Of a stretch of 44,973 nucleotides of DNA, positions 37,022 through 44,973 are shown piece by piece. A program made the translations under genes and the position numbers. Each line of letters starts with the position of its first letter. Positions within the stretch are counted from its first letter, which is position 1. The DNA lies in NCBI GenBank assembly GCA_036939355.1, contig JALLAP010000029.1, forward strand, positions 1 through 44,973, written 5' to 3'. This DNA comes from Thalassiosira profunda. Its lineage: Eukaryota > Bacillariophyta > Thalassiosirophyceae > Thalassiosirales > Thalassiosiraceae. The notes beneath the pieces are model-generated. The model ran no database searches. It worked only from the letters and a program-made list of their open reading frames with translations, and was not told the DNA's origin.

Positions 37022-37258
37022 GTGTTATTTGGTACTGGGAATGTTCGCATCGGTTGCGGTTTCTGGCCTACCTCGGCTCACTCTCGAACGACGAATACAA
37101 ATCTCGCAGTGGCTTGAAGGAAAGCATCCCGCCCCGTCGCAGGGGTATTTGACCCCTCGTCTCCACAGCATTCCTAGACTCTTCCCGGGGAAGGTCTTTC
37201 ACTGGCTTGAATGAATAATCTTGGAGGTTGATGCACTCCATCGCTTCTATTAGGTCAA

Positions 37259-39258
37259 CTACTTCCTGACCCCAAAGAAGTTGCTTTTCTTCGCCTCCTC
37301 CTTCTCGGACTTCTGCTTCTTAGCAGGAGGCGGATTGTCCGAGGCGACCGCTGCCTCCGGCCTCTTCTTCTCGCTTGACACGGGCAGCTTCTTCGCCTCG
37401 GCAGGGGCGCCGGGGCATTCGGGTTGCTTGCTAGGAGCGGTGGAGGGCTTCACGGCCACGGGAGGCTTCTTCCTCGAGACGGCGACGGAGGATTCAGGCT
37501 GCTGGGCCGAGGAGATGGACGCCTGCTTCTTGGCCGCGGACGGCGACTTGCGGCTCGGGACGCTGCGCTTGGCCTTGGACTGCTTAGCCGAGGAGGAGGA
37601 CGCCTGCTTCACGGCCTTGCTCCCGGACTGCTTCTCGGTGGCTGAGGCCGAGTCGAAGTCCGGGTCGGAAACGCTGGTGGGCGAGGCCTTGCGCTTGGTG
37701 TTGAACGGCTTGGGCGTTGCACTCTTGCCAGCCTGCATTGGAAGTGAAGCACACGGTTTCGTCAGCAATGTAAAGACAGCGCCACAAACATTCTTTTTCA
37801 CTCACCCGCTTGCTGTTCAACTCGTCCCTGCGCTGCTCCTTGGTTCTCTTCTCCTCCTCGGCCCTCTTGGCGCGACGCTTCTCCGTCGACTTCTTGGGTT
37901 TCGCGATCGTTGCCAGCTTCTTGTCGTTCATGTCCACCAACTGACGGAACGACAGAGGAGCCTGATTCCTGATGTTGCACTGGTGCTCCTCGTTGCCCAT
38001 TTTGTTGAAACGGACCTGGTTGGGCGTTGCGTAAAGGACTGAGATTCCAGCACATCCAGCACCACCAATGCTCCTGCTGCCGTTGCCACCGCCCACGCAA
38101 TTCAGAATGATGATACGGTCGCTGACAGATTCGGCGAGCTTCTTGCGCTCCTCCAGTGCGGTGATGAGCTGTTTCTCGCGCTCAAACGCGCCGTCATTGC
38201 CGCCTGCCACCACCGAAAATTTGGAGTTGAAACCGGCCTTACCCTTTGGGCATTTGAGGTTCCGGAGAAGCTGCATGTCACGGTTCAGGAAGTGGTATCC
38301 TCCCGGCGTGAGGACGTGATTGACTCGGCCTGGGGCAGAAAAGGTCCCGCGCTCCTCGTATTTCCGCACTTTCCATTCGATGACCCCGCCTTTTCCTTCT
38401 TTGGGGTCGGCGGTTCCCTTATACACGGAGACAAAGGCGGCGACTTCCGGATTCTTCAACAGAGTGGCTTCGATCTGAAGGCCCTGAACAAACGCGTCCG
38501 CTGAAGGCGCTTCCGGAATGTCGATCCCGGCGTCAAAAACTGCTTCCCTGGCCTTCTTCTTTTCTGCATAAGACTCTCTGTTGCGAGCATTCTGTGCAGC
38601 TCGAGCGTCATCGTCCTGGCGACAAATCTTTGTTTTCCAGAGCCACTCTGCATCTGCCCGCAAGAGGCATTCGACGTTGGCAATGGCCTCCTTGTCGTTC
38701 CGGCGCTCCGGCAGAATCCGCAGGGGCTTTGGCACCTTCACCTCCCCGTCGTGAGTGTTCCAGTCATCGGCAGATTCGACCCATCCGGTGTCGGGGTCAG
38801 TGTACTGCTGCTCCCCCGTCTCTTCGTCCACGACGTAGCACAGAGCCTTTCGCGCACACTGATGGCTCATCATGAACACATACAGAGGTTGGGTACTCGA
38901 CCAAGCACACTCCTCGCCATCGCACAATGCGCACTTGTAATCCGGCCTCGTGCTCCTCGGGGTTGGCTTTCACCCACTCTGCCCTCGCCTCCGCTGCAAT
39001 CCTCTTCGCTTCCTTCTGAATCGTTTTGAGGTGCTCGTTGCTCCAACTGCCAGGCTTTGGCCGCCCCAAGGGTAGCTGGCCCACGAGATATCGCACACTA
39101 GGGCCCCTGCAATATTCTGCCAGCGGCACACACGAAAGCCCACTGGCGAGGGTCAAACCTTTGCCAGCAAACGAGCAGCCGTCCTTCAGCGTAACGTTGT
39201 ACATGCCACTTTTCTTGTGAATGTGGGTTACGCTCGGATTCCCGCAATCATTGCACAT
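37259..39258 (-). CDS. Large Cys/Lys-rich protein of unknown function, one-base frame break
   Basis: The coding exons on the minus strand are 39258-37806 and 37732-37259 (73-nt intron, GTGAGT...ATGCAG). The frame from the ATG at 39258 (MCNDCGNPS) must shift by one base between 38972 and about 38935. One surplus base in the four-G run 38959-38962 (CCCC on the coding strand) would explain it, and the sequence then reads through to give about 641 residues. Possible zinc ligands are CNDCG and YKCALCDGEEC; after these come a globular part (GGYHFLNRDMQLLRNLKCP, IIILNCVGGGNGSRSIGG) and a long Lys/Ala/Ser/Pro-rich tail with nuclear-type basic patches, ending KKSNFFGVRK. I recognise no family. A GTGAGT...TTCAG pair 80 nt apart (39544-39465) suggests a 5' UTR intron or further 5' exon. 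Confidence 0.6.
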
Positions 39259-41987
39259 GATGACACACTTGTATGGATTGGTCGACGACTGTAGAACGTT
39301 GCAGACGATGGCGCGAGGTGTGCGCGTGCACCGTTTTGTGCAGCTGATATGCAAGTTGAGTGGGCGACGAAGAATGGGTGATGTCCAGTGCTGCAAACTG
39401 CAACGCTGGGTTTCGTGGGGCGCGTTTTAGATGACTCTGGTGCTGGTGCAGGAGCTGGGTGGTGCTGAAATCAAATGCAATAGGCGGCTGTTGAGATGCA
39501 AATGCATGATGCAAAAATGACGCACAATAAATGCAACAACTCACTCTGACAGCCAAAAAAGAATGCACTGATGAGGATGCTCAGTGATATCGAAAGCAGA
39601 GGGAAGACCAATAGCGGCAGTAGGGCCGGGGGAATGGACAGAAGGGGTGGTAGGAACGACGTCGGGGGCTCGGCGTGGCCGATGATAATCATGCTGCGTC
39701 GGTGGACACGGGACGTTCCGGTCAAGCAGGCGGTCCTCGTGTGGCAGTGAAAATCGGGGCTGGGGGGTGGCGACAGGCGACGAAGGGGCCGTGCAGGTAT
39801 GCGGGACGGGGTATGAGACGCTGAGGTCAATGGCGGCGGCGAGTTTGCCAATGATTGTGGGCTGAGGGGTGCAGGTTTTGTTGCTGGGTTAGTTTTTTGC
39901 GAACGGCGCACTTTGGTACTTGGTCGTACATAGGAATTCAAGCAAAAACCCGGCACTCAAGCGCAAAAAAAAGGGGGAGGGATAGCTTTGGTACTCACAA
40001 TAGAGGGATAAGCATGCTACATGCTGCGATCCATGCCCCGGGAAGGGCTCGGATGGAAGGTCCGTGCCCCGTAGATGTGTTTTCATTACTGAATTGTGTT
40101 GGTTTTCGTCGTGGGACCAGAGAACTTAACCAAACAGACTTGAGCATGAGATATGTTTTGCAAGATGAAGATGATGGCCACGCTCCAAATGGAAGAGAAA
40201 TGTTGCACTCACCTCAATTATAAATGATGCGGCTGTCCCGTCGAGCTATACAACACTCGCGCGGTGCCGCAGCAATAGCAATCCTCACGAAATACTTCAA
40301 TCCACCCGAAATGAACAGAGATATTTGCAATGTGCATTGCAAGAAGTCAGAAAATCACAAACAGAAGCGCCATCGGTAGACCCTCATCCTTGGTTCTGGA
40401 ATGCCGTACTACCGATGGATCTCAGTAAGTTTGCAGAGCAGTTAATGCTCCCTGGATGGTTGGTTGGGTCTCCCCCGATCGGCCTCCAAAACACACAACA
40501 CTTCAGGCACCGCGGCGACGACAACACACAACGCGCCCCCCCGAACTATGCGGCAGGCAAAGCAACGCAAGCGCCAAGTGCACGATGTGCAACACGATCT
40601 CGGCGCATCGGCCGAACAAATACATTACCCCGGCGGCGGTGCGTCGACTGAACCACCGCGAAAAAATACCTGGACTCGGCCGACGGCGTGGGAGAGCCGG
40701 TGAGGCCGTCGAGTGAAGGACATCGGCGAGCGCCCGCTCGAGGAGGGGTCGGCGCACTGGAAGTATCCGTCGGCATGGTGCGGAATTTCTGGGATCGAAT
40801 GCTTGTCGAACTAGCGAGGAGATCGGACCGGTGTGTGCACCAACGAGAGGGCAGGAGAGGCCCCGGAACATATAGATAATCGCCCGATGTTGATCTTGGG
40901 TGCACCGCCTCGAGGCGACAGGCACGAAACAACGCGGGAGGGGAGGTGGGTCAATCGCCGGGCGGTGGGCGCCCTGTGGAGGAACGACGACGCCAGGGTG
41001 GTGAAGGTGAGGGTGAACGAGAGGGTGCACCTCCGGAAAAAAAGTGAACAAAATCAAATCAAAAGGGAAATCACGGTCACAACACCGTGTGATCCAGTGT
41101 GACGGGAGTGGGTTTTGGCGTTTGGGCAACGTCAGTCAGGTCGCCATGATGAAGCTACTCCTCCTGTTGGCGGCGCTATCGACGTGCGCGTGCCGCTGCG
41201 GGGCGTTTGTGACTCCGCCGTCGATTGCAACGTCCGCCCCCACCGGCGGGCCGCGGCAGCTCGCGCCTCCACGGCATCCAGGAGTGGCGGGACCAGGCCC
41301 TCGAGTAATGAGTCCAAATACCGTCGACGTAATCATGCTTGGTCTCGTAGATGGCGAGGAAGGACATAATGATGATATTGCATGCACGCTGGCAACAAAA
41401 TTGTGAGCACAGCCAACAAAGAAGTGTGGGCATTCAACATCGTGGATGCAAGATCTGCAAGGCGGTCTTGCTTCTACGAGAGGTACTACTTTGCCACGTC
41501 ATAATTTGCTAAATTAGTATCGTACGAATTCAGCCAGCCCAAAATGAACACAATTTTGGCCGGCGGAATATTCGCCACGTCGAGGCCGCGCCCCTACCGC
41601 CCTTCTCACCCCGCCCCAGCCGCGGCCCTGCGAGTGGGACGTCCCTGCCGGTCCATCGATAGCTCCCTCGCCGCCAGCGGCGCTGTTCTCGGCGCAATTT
41701 GCATCGAGATCGTGGTGCTGCAAGTTGGGGGCGTGCGGCGTGTATCGTGTATCGTGTCAACAGAATTAATTTGATCTGCCCCGCGGTAGTAGCACTCTCC
41801 ACTTTGCTGGAAATCGGAGCAGGCCAGCATCAGCTGTAGCATCAATTGCGCGTCATCTTCGCCGGAACTCCATTCTCGGGATATTGGATTCTAAGGTGAA
41901 CTTGGGCCTCAAGCCATCAGAAAGAACCATTGTGCACATCTTGTGCGCAACCAATTGCAAAACGCACTGAAATAAGGCCGGCCCGCG
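39259..41987. other. Gene-poor stretch (2.7 kb)
   Basis: I see no convincing gene over most of this interval. It holds a probable 5' UTR intron of the gene to the left (39465-39544) and a hydrophobic minus-strand ORF around 39470-39700 that lacks homologous features. A small plus-strand ORF with a plastid-type presequence lies at 41146-41406. Near 40570-40700 the plus strand briefly encodes KCTMCNTISAHRPNKYI, possibly a decayed zinc-finger remnant. AT-rich patches alternate with GC-rich ones, unlike the even composition of the gene-dense part. TGTGCACAT (41931-41939) and TTGCAA (41955-41960) precede the next gene. Confidence 0.5.
41146..41406 (+). CDS. Small ORF with plastid-type presequence (possible gene remnant)
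   Basis: Eighty-six residues from the tandem ATG at 41146. MMKLLLLLAALSTCACRCGA is a strong signal peptide, followed by FVTPPSIATSAPTGGPRQLA, which has the Phe at the cleavage junction and the Thr/Ser/Ala/Pro composition of secondary-plastid transit peptides. After about 45 residues the sequence loses any domain character (DVIMLGLVDGEEGHNDDIAC) and stops. It may be the first exon of a gene whose downstream exons I cannot find (a GTAATGAG donor-like site lies at 41304), a truncated pseudogene, or a presequence left after a rearrangement. Confidence 0.35.
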   Translation: MMKLLLLLAALSTCACRCGAFVTPPSIATSAPTGGPRQLAPPRHPGVAGPGPRVMSPNTVDVIMLGLVDGEEGHNDDIACTLATKL

Positions 41988-43178
41988 ATGCCGCGCAACG
42001 ACAACATGGCCCGGATGGCCTCGAATCGTTCCGACAGCGGCGACTACGACGTGGACGAGCGCGGGGCCATCGGGGCGAGTAACCACGCCAGCTTCGGACG
42101 GGAGGACAGTGGCAATTTTGGGGACAATTTCGGAGGGGGGAAGGAAGTAGAGGGGGGCGCGCCGGTGTTGCGCCAGCCCGTTGGGGAGGGCGAGGCTGGG
42201 AATGAAATCCCCACATTTCCGGAGGGGAACGCGGACGACCCCGACCGCGAGCCCAGCCGCGACGAGGGATCGGACATCAGCTCGGCCGACAAGTACGCCG
42301 ACCGCAATTCCGACCCGGGCGTCCACATTGCCGCCGAGGCCGACTACGCCCTGCCCATGCTGCCCCCGCACCACTCCCAGGGACGGATCGGAACGGGGCC
42401 GTATCCGGAGAACGTGGCCATGGGAGATCCCAACATGGGATTGGCCCATCCGGGGGGCACGGTCCCCGGCCTGCACGGGGGAAACGTCGCCATGGGCGGG
42501 GGAGGGCAGGAGTCCGTCTCGCTGGGAACCGCCACGCAGACGCACGAAGTGCGGATGCCGTTGATGCTCTCGAACTTCAAGCCGGCGACGGGGTGCACCA
42601 ACGCCTCGGACTTTGTCGTGCGGTGCTTCGTCGCCCGACTGCGCAGCGGGATCACCGTCGTCAAGCACGGGCGGAGCCGGTGGTGCAAGTCGAGGTTGCG
42701 GGTGCTGCACGTCCACCCCGACGGCCGGTCGCTGTCGTGGAAACCGGCGCTGGGGGAGCCGAGTTCGGGGAAGCGCCCGCCCAAGCTGGACTTGACGAGC
42801 TGCCGGGAGGTCCGGCACGCCTGGAGTCCAGACCCGGACAATCCCATGTTCACGGGGACGCCGATCTTGCGGCAGAAATGCGAGGCGGCCAACGCGCACA
42901 AGTCCTTCGCGTTGATCTTCCCCAAGCGGACGGTGGACATTACGGCCGTGACAGCGGACCAGTGCAAGGTGTTGATGGAGGGATTCAGCGCCCTTTGCTT
43001 CCGGCTGCAGGTGGCCCAGAACGTCGCCGGGAGCGGGGACAGGGCCCAGGCGGGCCAGAGGCAAGGGAGCGGCAAGGAAGGGGACACCCACACGGAAAGT
43101 GTCACGCTTACAGAGGGGAGCACGCTGGCCGGCAGTCCCAGGGCAAAGAAGGGCAAGAAGATGAGTTTTCGGTCGTAA
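41988..43178 (+). CDS. PH-domain protein
   Basis: A 396-residue single-exon protein. The first ~190 residues are low-complexity (Asp, Gly, Asn, Pro-rich, with repeated NVAMG), probably disordered. Residues about 208-345 look like a pleckstrin-homology domain: FVVRCFVARLRSGITVVKHG, then SRLRVLHVHPDGRSLSWKP (the beta2-beta4 hairpin with basic residues that could hold phosphoinositide), LDLTSCREVRHAW, KSFALIFPKRTVDITA and finally CKVLMEGFSALCFRLQ, the closing amphipathic helix. This variant resembles PH domains of PLC-delta-like and protist proteins. The C-terminus is Gly/Ser/Lys-rich, ending AKKGKKMSFRS. It probably binds membranes; no catalytic domain accompanies it. TTGCAA lies 27 nt before the ATG. 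Confidence 0.75.
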   Translation: MPRNDNMARMASNRSDSGDYDVDERGAIGASNHASFGREDSGNFGDNFGGGKEVEGGAPVLRQPVGEGEAGNEIPTFPEGNADDPDREPSRDEGSDISSADKYADRNSDPGVHIAAEADYALPMLPPHHSQGRIGTGPYPENVAMGDPNMGLAHPGGTVPGLHGGNVAMGGGGQESVSLGTATQTHEVRMPLMLSNFKPATGCTNASDFVVRCFVARLRSGITVVKHGRSRWCKSRLRVLHVHPDGRSLSWKPALGEPSSGKRPPKLDLTSCREVRHAWSPDPDNPMFTGTPILRQKCEAANAHKSFALIFPKRTVDITAVTADQCKVLMEGFSALCFRLQVAQNVAGSGDRAQAGQRQGSGKEGDTHTESVTLTEGSTLAGSPRAKKGKKMSFRS

Positions 43179-43954
43179 CGCTGCGGGCGAGCTTCTTTTG
43201 GACAAGGATGATTTGACGGCTTAATAAGTCCAGTCATCCCGGGGGGAGAGGGCGGACGGCTCTATCTTGTACTATTAAAAGCATAGGTATGTGTATAGGC
43301 TTCGTTATTCAAACGTCCACGGTATGGGAATTCAGCTGTGTACCGGACAACCGTCCCCAATGACTGCTGTTCATTCAAGTCTCTCCCCTGCCACCTCCTC
43401 CTCCTCGCCTCCCCTTTCGTCCTCATCGAAGAAGAAGCGCAGAAAAATGGAGACAGACCAATAGTCGTTACGACATTTATTAGCTCTGTCCGAATCACCG
43501 GTGAAGTCTCTGTGACTTGTTTATGGCCTTCCGTGATTTGTAGAGGGATTTTTTTGAGATGGGGCATGCCAAATTAGGACGCGCTGACAGGAAGTCCCGG
43601 ATTTCGATTGTGTTCTAACTCCAAGAATACTAATTCCCCCGCTAATAAATTTGGGTGCTGTCGCAGTGCGATCAAAAAAGAAGGGGTTATCCCCAAATGA
43701 GGCATCAATACTAACGCGCCAAGTTCCCTTGGGATACGATGACGTGGCAACGGCGAAGTTGGACCGAGGAAATTCTCAAAAGCGGCGAAAAAGTCGAGCG
43801 CGCGCAGGGCAAAAGCATCGCAGGGCGGAGTGCATGTTTCAGTGCATGCATCACCGTGCCATTCCATTCCCTTGACGCCCTCCACGAGGTCCGGGGTGTT
43901 CCCCGCCCCGTCCACAACTCCCCGGCGTCCCCATTTGCAACCCGGCGCCCCTCC
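43179..43954. other. Intergenic region (776 nt)
   Basis: Same-strand spacer between the PH-domain gene and the RRM gene, with AT-rich patches (43265-43300, 43440-43500). A long minus-strand ORF overlaps it, but it is only the mirror of the RRM gene's GC-rich first exon running on. TTGCAA at 43935-43940 lies 14 nt before the RRM start. Nothing else seen. Confidence 0.45.
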
Positions 43955-44973
43955 ATGACGGCGGACCCCGCCCCCACCGCCGTCGCGCCCGGCGAGAAGA
44001 GCGGACATCAGGCAGGGCAGTGCAACAGCCCCCGCAAGGACGCCCCCAACCCCCAGCAGGGCATGGCCGACCCGGCCTCGTCGGTAGGGGCCGCCACCGC
44101 CCCCACGGTGTCCAACACGGCGTGCACGTCTCCCCTGACCGTGACCTCCCTCGAGGCCGCCGCGGCGGCGGGGGCATTGGCCGCGAAGGATTCCAACGAG
44201 CAAGCGGTGCCCGTGGTGGTCAACCAGGTGATGCCCGTGAAGCCGACTCCGACCAAGGCGCCGCCCGGCGAGCTGCCCGTGGAGGCCCTGGCGCAGCTCG
44301 GCCTCGGCTCCGGCATCGCCGCCGGGCCCGGCGTGGCGCGTCCCAACCAGGTCTTGGGGCAGAACCTCGCCGCCCCGCGGGCGGCGAATCCTCCCGCGCA
44401 AGAGCCGGACCGCCGCCACCACAACATGCGCGGCCCGCACCACGGGGCGAAGCACCACCACAGGACGCCCCCCACCGAGCACGACGACCGGAAGCTGTTC
44501 GTGGGCGGGCTTCCCACCGACGGTGAGCGTTTGTGCATGCGATGTGCGCGACTCGCGATTAGATCTGGATTGGGCCTCATTCACTTTGCTCGCATCTCGT
44601 GCCCCCCACTTTGCACTTTGGCAGTGACGGACGAGGAGTTCTTGGACTACTTTCAGAAATTCGGGGAGGTCATCGATTCGGTGGTCATGACGGACCGCGT
44701 GACGAGGAGGAGCCGCGGATTTGGGTTCGTCACCTTTGCGAGCGAGGTGCGTGTGCTGTTTGCAGTAGTGCATGCAAAATGCTCATGTGATGTGCATCGG
44801 ATCTCGTTCTGCATGCCTGATCTTTATGCACCATTGATGCACTTCCCTCTGAATCTCATGCATCCACGTCATACGCTCATATTGCACCCTCTCTTTGCTC
44901 TCACCATGCGTATAATTGCAGCAAGACGCCCTCGCCCTCCTCACGGCCGTCCCGGGCAAGACCGGCTACGTCC
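43955..44973 (+). CDS. RRM RNA-binding protein (hnRNP A/Musashi/DAZAP type), 3' partial
   Basis: Exons are 43955-44522, 44625-44746 and 44922 to the window end (introns of 102 and 175 nt, GTGAGC...GGCAG and GTGCGT...TGCAG). The first ~180 residues are Ala/Pro/Gln-rich and low-complexity, then His-rich (RRHHNMRG, AKHHHRTPP). The RRM starts at about 182 with RKLFVGGLPTD (RNP2), continues after the first intron as VTDEEFLDYFQKFGEVIDS and reaches SRGFGFVTFASE (RNP1); both RNP motifs have the aromatic residues that stack on RNA bases. Exon 3 begins QDALALLTAVPGKTGYV and runs off the edge. The tandem arrangement of this family suggests a second RRM beyond the window. The second intron is rich in ATGCAT/TGCA repeats. 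It probably acts in mRNA processing or translation. Confidence 0.88.
   Translation, partial: MTADPAPTAVAPGEKSGHQAGQCNSPRKDAPNPQQGMADPASSVGAATAPTVSNTACTSPLTVTSLEAAAAAGALAAKDSNEQAVPVVVNQVMPVKPTPTKAPPGELPVEALAQLGLGSGIAAGPGVARPNQVLGQNLAAPRAANPPAQEPDRRHHNMRGPHHGAKHHHRTPPTEHDDRKLFVGGLPTDGERLCMRCARLAIRSGLGLIHFARISCPPLCTLAVTDEEFLDYFQKFGEVIDSVVMTDRVTRRSRGFGFVTFASEVRVLFAVVHAKCSCDVHRISFCMPDLYAPLMHFPLNLMHPRHTLILHPLFALTMRIIAARRPRPPHGRPGQDRLR

Noticed and set aside
39471..39700. Small hydrophobic minus-strand protein (MIIIGHAEPP...)
   Set aside because: It runs through a plausible 80-nt intron (39465-39544) and does not join in frame to the next exon; more likely 5' UTR of the neighbouring gene.
40500..41129. 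Possible transposase or zinc-finger gene in the gene-poor stretch
   Set aside because: One short KCTMCNT...HRPNKYI segment resembles a zinc knuckle, but frames break within 50 codons and no catalytic motif is seen.
41853..43237. Long minus-strand ORFs opposite the PH-domain gene
   Set aside because: They are shadow frames of a GC-rich coding exon; the plus strand has the recognisable PH pattern.
43574..44773. Long minus-strand ORF (about 400 codons) opposite the RRM gene
   Set aside because: It mirrors the GC-rich first exon and both splice sites of the RRM gene, and its translation is Arg/Gly/Val low-complexity without motifs.
1..44973. tRNA, rRNA and other RNA genes
   Set aside because: I scanned for T-arm and A/B-box-like sequences and rRNA-like conserved stretches and found none I could support by eye; a tRNAscan or Infernal run would settle it.
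1..44973. Biosynthetic cluster or defence island
   Set aside because: The neighbours are functionally mixed and each has its own promoter; nothing indicates an operon or a gene cluster.

Overview
The window reads as nuclear DNA of a photosynthetic stramenopile (an ochrophyte alga with a secondary red plastid). I cannot fix the lineage; a diatom, bolidophyte or pelagophyte would fit. The reasons are the eukaryotic families present (TIM23, NF-YB, SAPS-type phosphatase subunit, RRM protein, AlaX, MATH-BTB), short GT-AG introns (mostly 71-98 nt, some near 150-190) in about a third of the genes, and several N-termini that look like bipartite plastid signals: a hydrophobic signal peptide ending in an 'ASAF-like' motif before a Ser/Thr/Ala/Arg-rich stretch.

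Layout. 1-9.2 kb: C-terminal part of a SAPS/PP6 regulatory subunit, a GNAT acetyltransferase, a seven-TM receptor (-), an AlaX tRNA-editing protein (+), TIM23 (-), NF-YB (+) and a cyclic-nucleotide-binding protein (-). 9.6-15.5 kb: two paralogous MATH-BTB-SAP genes in opposite orientation, flanking a DMT/TPT-type transporter and a multi-pass membrane protein whose frame is broken by an assembly artefact (a 72-bp exact duplication around a single N). 15.6-22.4 kb: a plastid-type S9 prolyl oligopeptidase head-to-head with a 1,400-residue protein that joins a CER1/CER3(WAX2)-like region to a flavin monooxygenase. This fusion is the most unusual gene here. 22.4-31.6 kb: an unknown protein, a 315-bp MITE-like element with TA target duplication, an EMB8/YheT-type hydrolase, a secreted endonuclease I with a bacterial-style C-terminal module, an FSP1/AIF2-like oxidoreductase, an aldo/keto reductase and a B12D/NDUFA4-like small protein. 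31.6-35.8 kb: a diverged direct repeat, a type I membrane protein, and a 2.3-kb inverted-repeat element. 35.8-45 kb: a methyltransferase-like plastid protein, a Cys/Lys-rich unknown with a one-base frame break, a gene-poor stretch with an orphan plastid presequence, a PH-domain protein and the 5' half of an RRM protein.

Organisation. Genes are dense and strands alternate strongly: twelve consecutive genes from 14.3 to 39.3 kb go + - + - without exception, so almost every promoter is divergent and almost every terminator convergent. One convergent pair shares its stop codons (4-nt overlap). I see no operon or shared pathway. Apart from housekeeping genes, themes are lipid/aldehyde redox (fusion enzyme, AIF2-like, AKR) and plastid proteins. 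Two short motifs recur outside coding sequence: TTGCAA just upstream of seven start codons, and TGTGCACAT inside introns.

No rRNA, tRNA, CRISPR array or viral gene was recognised. All functions are inferred from motifs read by eye; no search or alignment program was run.
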